Positions 63,182 to 64,000 of a stretch of 64,000 bases of DNA are shown piece by piece. This DNA comes from Luzula sylvatica (lineage: Eukaryota; Streptophyta; Magnoliopsida; Poales; Juncaceae): NCBI GenBank assembly GCA_946800325.1, contig OX326958.1, forward strand, positions 16,210,992-16,274,991, written 5' to 3'. Positions within the stretch are counted from its first letter, which is position 1. Each line of letters opens with the position of its first letter. Under the pieces are notes generated by a model. That model was not told where the DNA came from. It did not search any database and saw only the letters and a list, made by a program, of their open reading frames with translations. The translations under genes and the position numbers were made by a program.

Positions 63182-64000
63182 TGAAAGATACGATACAAAT
63201 GATCTAAAAACACGTTATTTGAACTCCTCAAAGCGTTAAAATCTTGTTTTGAATCGAAAAACAAACTTTCTTAGTGTTTGTGAAATTTGGTGAAACGTTA
63301 TGTAGTAAAAGATACGATACAAATGATCTAGAAACACGTTATTTGAACTCCTCAAAGCGTTAAAATCTTGTTTTGAATCGAAAAACAAACTTTCTTAGTG
63401 TTTGTGAAATTTGGTGAAAAGTTATGTACTAAAAGATACGATACAAATGATCTAAAAACACGTTATTTGAACTCCTCAAAGCGTTAAAATCTGGTTTTGA
63501 ATCGAAAAACAAACTTTCTTAGTGTTTGTGAAAATTGGTGAAAAGTTATGTACTAAAAGATACGATACAAATGATCTAAAAACACGTTATTTGAACTCCT
63601 CAAAGCGTTAAAATCTTGTTTTGAATCGAAAAACAAACTTTCTTAGTGTTTGTGAAATTTGGTGAAAAGTTATGTAGTAAAAGATACGATACAAATGATC
63701 TAGAAACACGTTATTTGAACTCCTCATAGCGTTAAAATCTTGTTTTGAATCGAAAAACAAACTTTCTTAGTGTTTGTGAAATTTGGTGAAAAGTTATGTA
63801 CTAAAAGATACGATACAAATGATCTAAAAACTTGTTATTTGAACACCTCAAAGCGTTAAAATCTTGTTTTGAATCGAAAAACAAACTTTCTTAGTGTTTG
63901 TGAAATTTGGTGAAAAGTTATGTACTAAAAGATACGATACAAATGATCTAAAAACAAGTTATTTGAACTCCTCAAAGCGTTAAAATCTTGTTTTGAATCG

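Larger units (their letters stand above)
36224..64000 (+). repeat. 124-bp satellite array, right block (223 full monomers plus partials)
   Basis: Continuation of the same array after the inserted LTR, same strand and same register. It restarts at monomer position 52 (TGAATCG at 36224), the first full monomer begins at 36297, and the last begins at 63943 and is cut by the window end at position 58. Two monomers are 121 bp instead of 124 (see 50557 and 54894); all others keep the register. The block shares the monomer variants of the left block from about 16 kb onward, but lacks the AAATAC variant typical of 1-14 kb. Confidence 0.98.

Noticed and set aside
1..64000. CENP-B box
   Set aside because: I looked for a TTCG....A..CGGG pattern in the monomer on both strands and did not find it.
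1..64000. Bacterial or viral replication origin iterons
   Set aside because: Unit length, array size and the plant-like LTR do not fit; no replication gene or phage gene is present.

Overview
The window is almost entirely one satellite DNA array. An AT-rich monomer of 124 bp (about 28% G+C by counting the consensus) repeats head to tail from base 1 to base 64000. By register arithmetic there are 503 complete monomers plus a 58-bp partial one. The array is broken once, by a 1571-bp insert at 34653-36223. I find no convincing protein gene, tRNA, rRNA or CRISPR array. Long megasatellite arrays with a nested LTR element point to a eukaryotic, most probably plant, (peri)centromeric or other heterochromatic region. 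From memory, a 124-bp satellite (Lusy1) has been reported as a centromeric repeat of the holocentric woodrush Luzula sylvatica. I cannot compare sequences here, so that is a lead and not an identification.

Layout. 1-34652: 279 full monomers plus 56 bp with no net indel. 34653-36223: an insert that begins TGATGA, ends TTATCA and is flanked by the 5-bp direct repeat TGAAT. Removing the insert and one TGAAT restores a perfect 124-bp monomer. It lacks coding capacity and has no internal terminal repeat, so it reads as a solo LTR of a retrotransposon, + strand, with a TATA-like box (35807), a six-copy ~48-bp minisatellite (35402-35669) and a poly(A) signal (36092). 36224-64000: the array resumes in register and runs off the window. 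Its only indel is a 3-bp deletion, found twice, 4337 bp apart, because the surrounding segment was duplicated.

Monomers differ by a limited set of linked substitutions, which makes a higher-order structure visible. Short units of 3 monomers (372 bp) and 5 monomers (620 bp) recur. Above them lies a chain of two-copy tandem segmental duplications, all whole numbers of monomers: 3100 bp (48-5802), 4712 bp (5505-15090), 1488 bp (17053-19928), 1364 bp (19765-22574), 4092 bp (38685-46940), 4340-3 bp (49580-58094) and 3100 bp (56890-63181), plus displaced copies at 5828, 8556 and about 21.3 kb. The array appears to have grown by repeated unequal exchange or similar duplication of blocks. The solo LTR is a later visitor that has lost its internal region.

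Each monomer has a nearly invariant core (about positions 50-90 from ATGATC) that contains a short dyad, ACAAAC/GTTTGT; variation clusters outside it. All boundaries of duplications are read by eye from diagnostic substitutions and are accurate to roughly one monomer.
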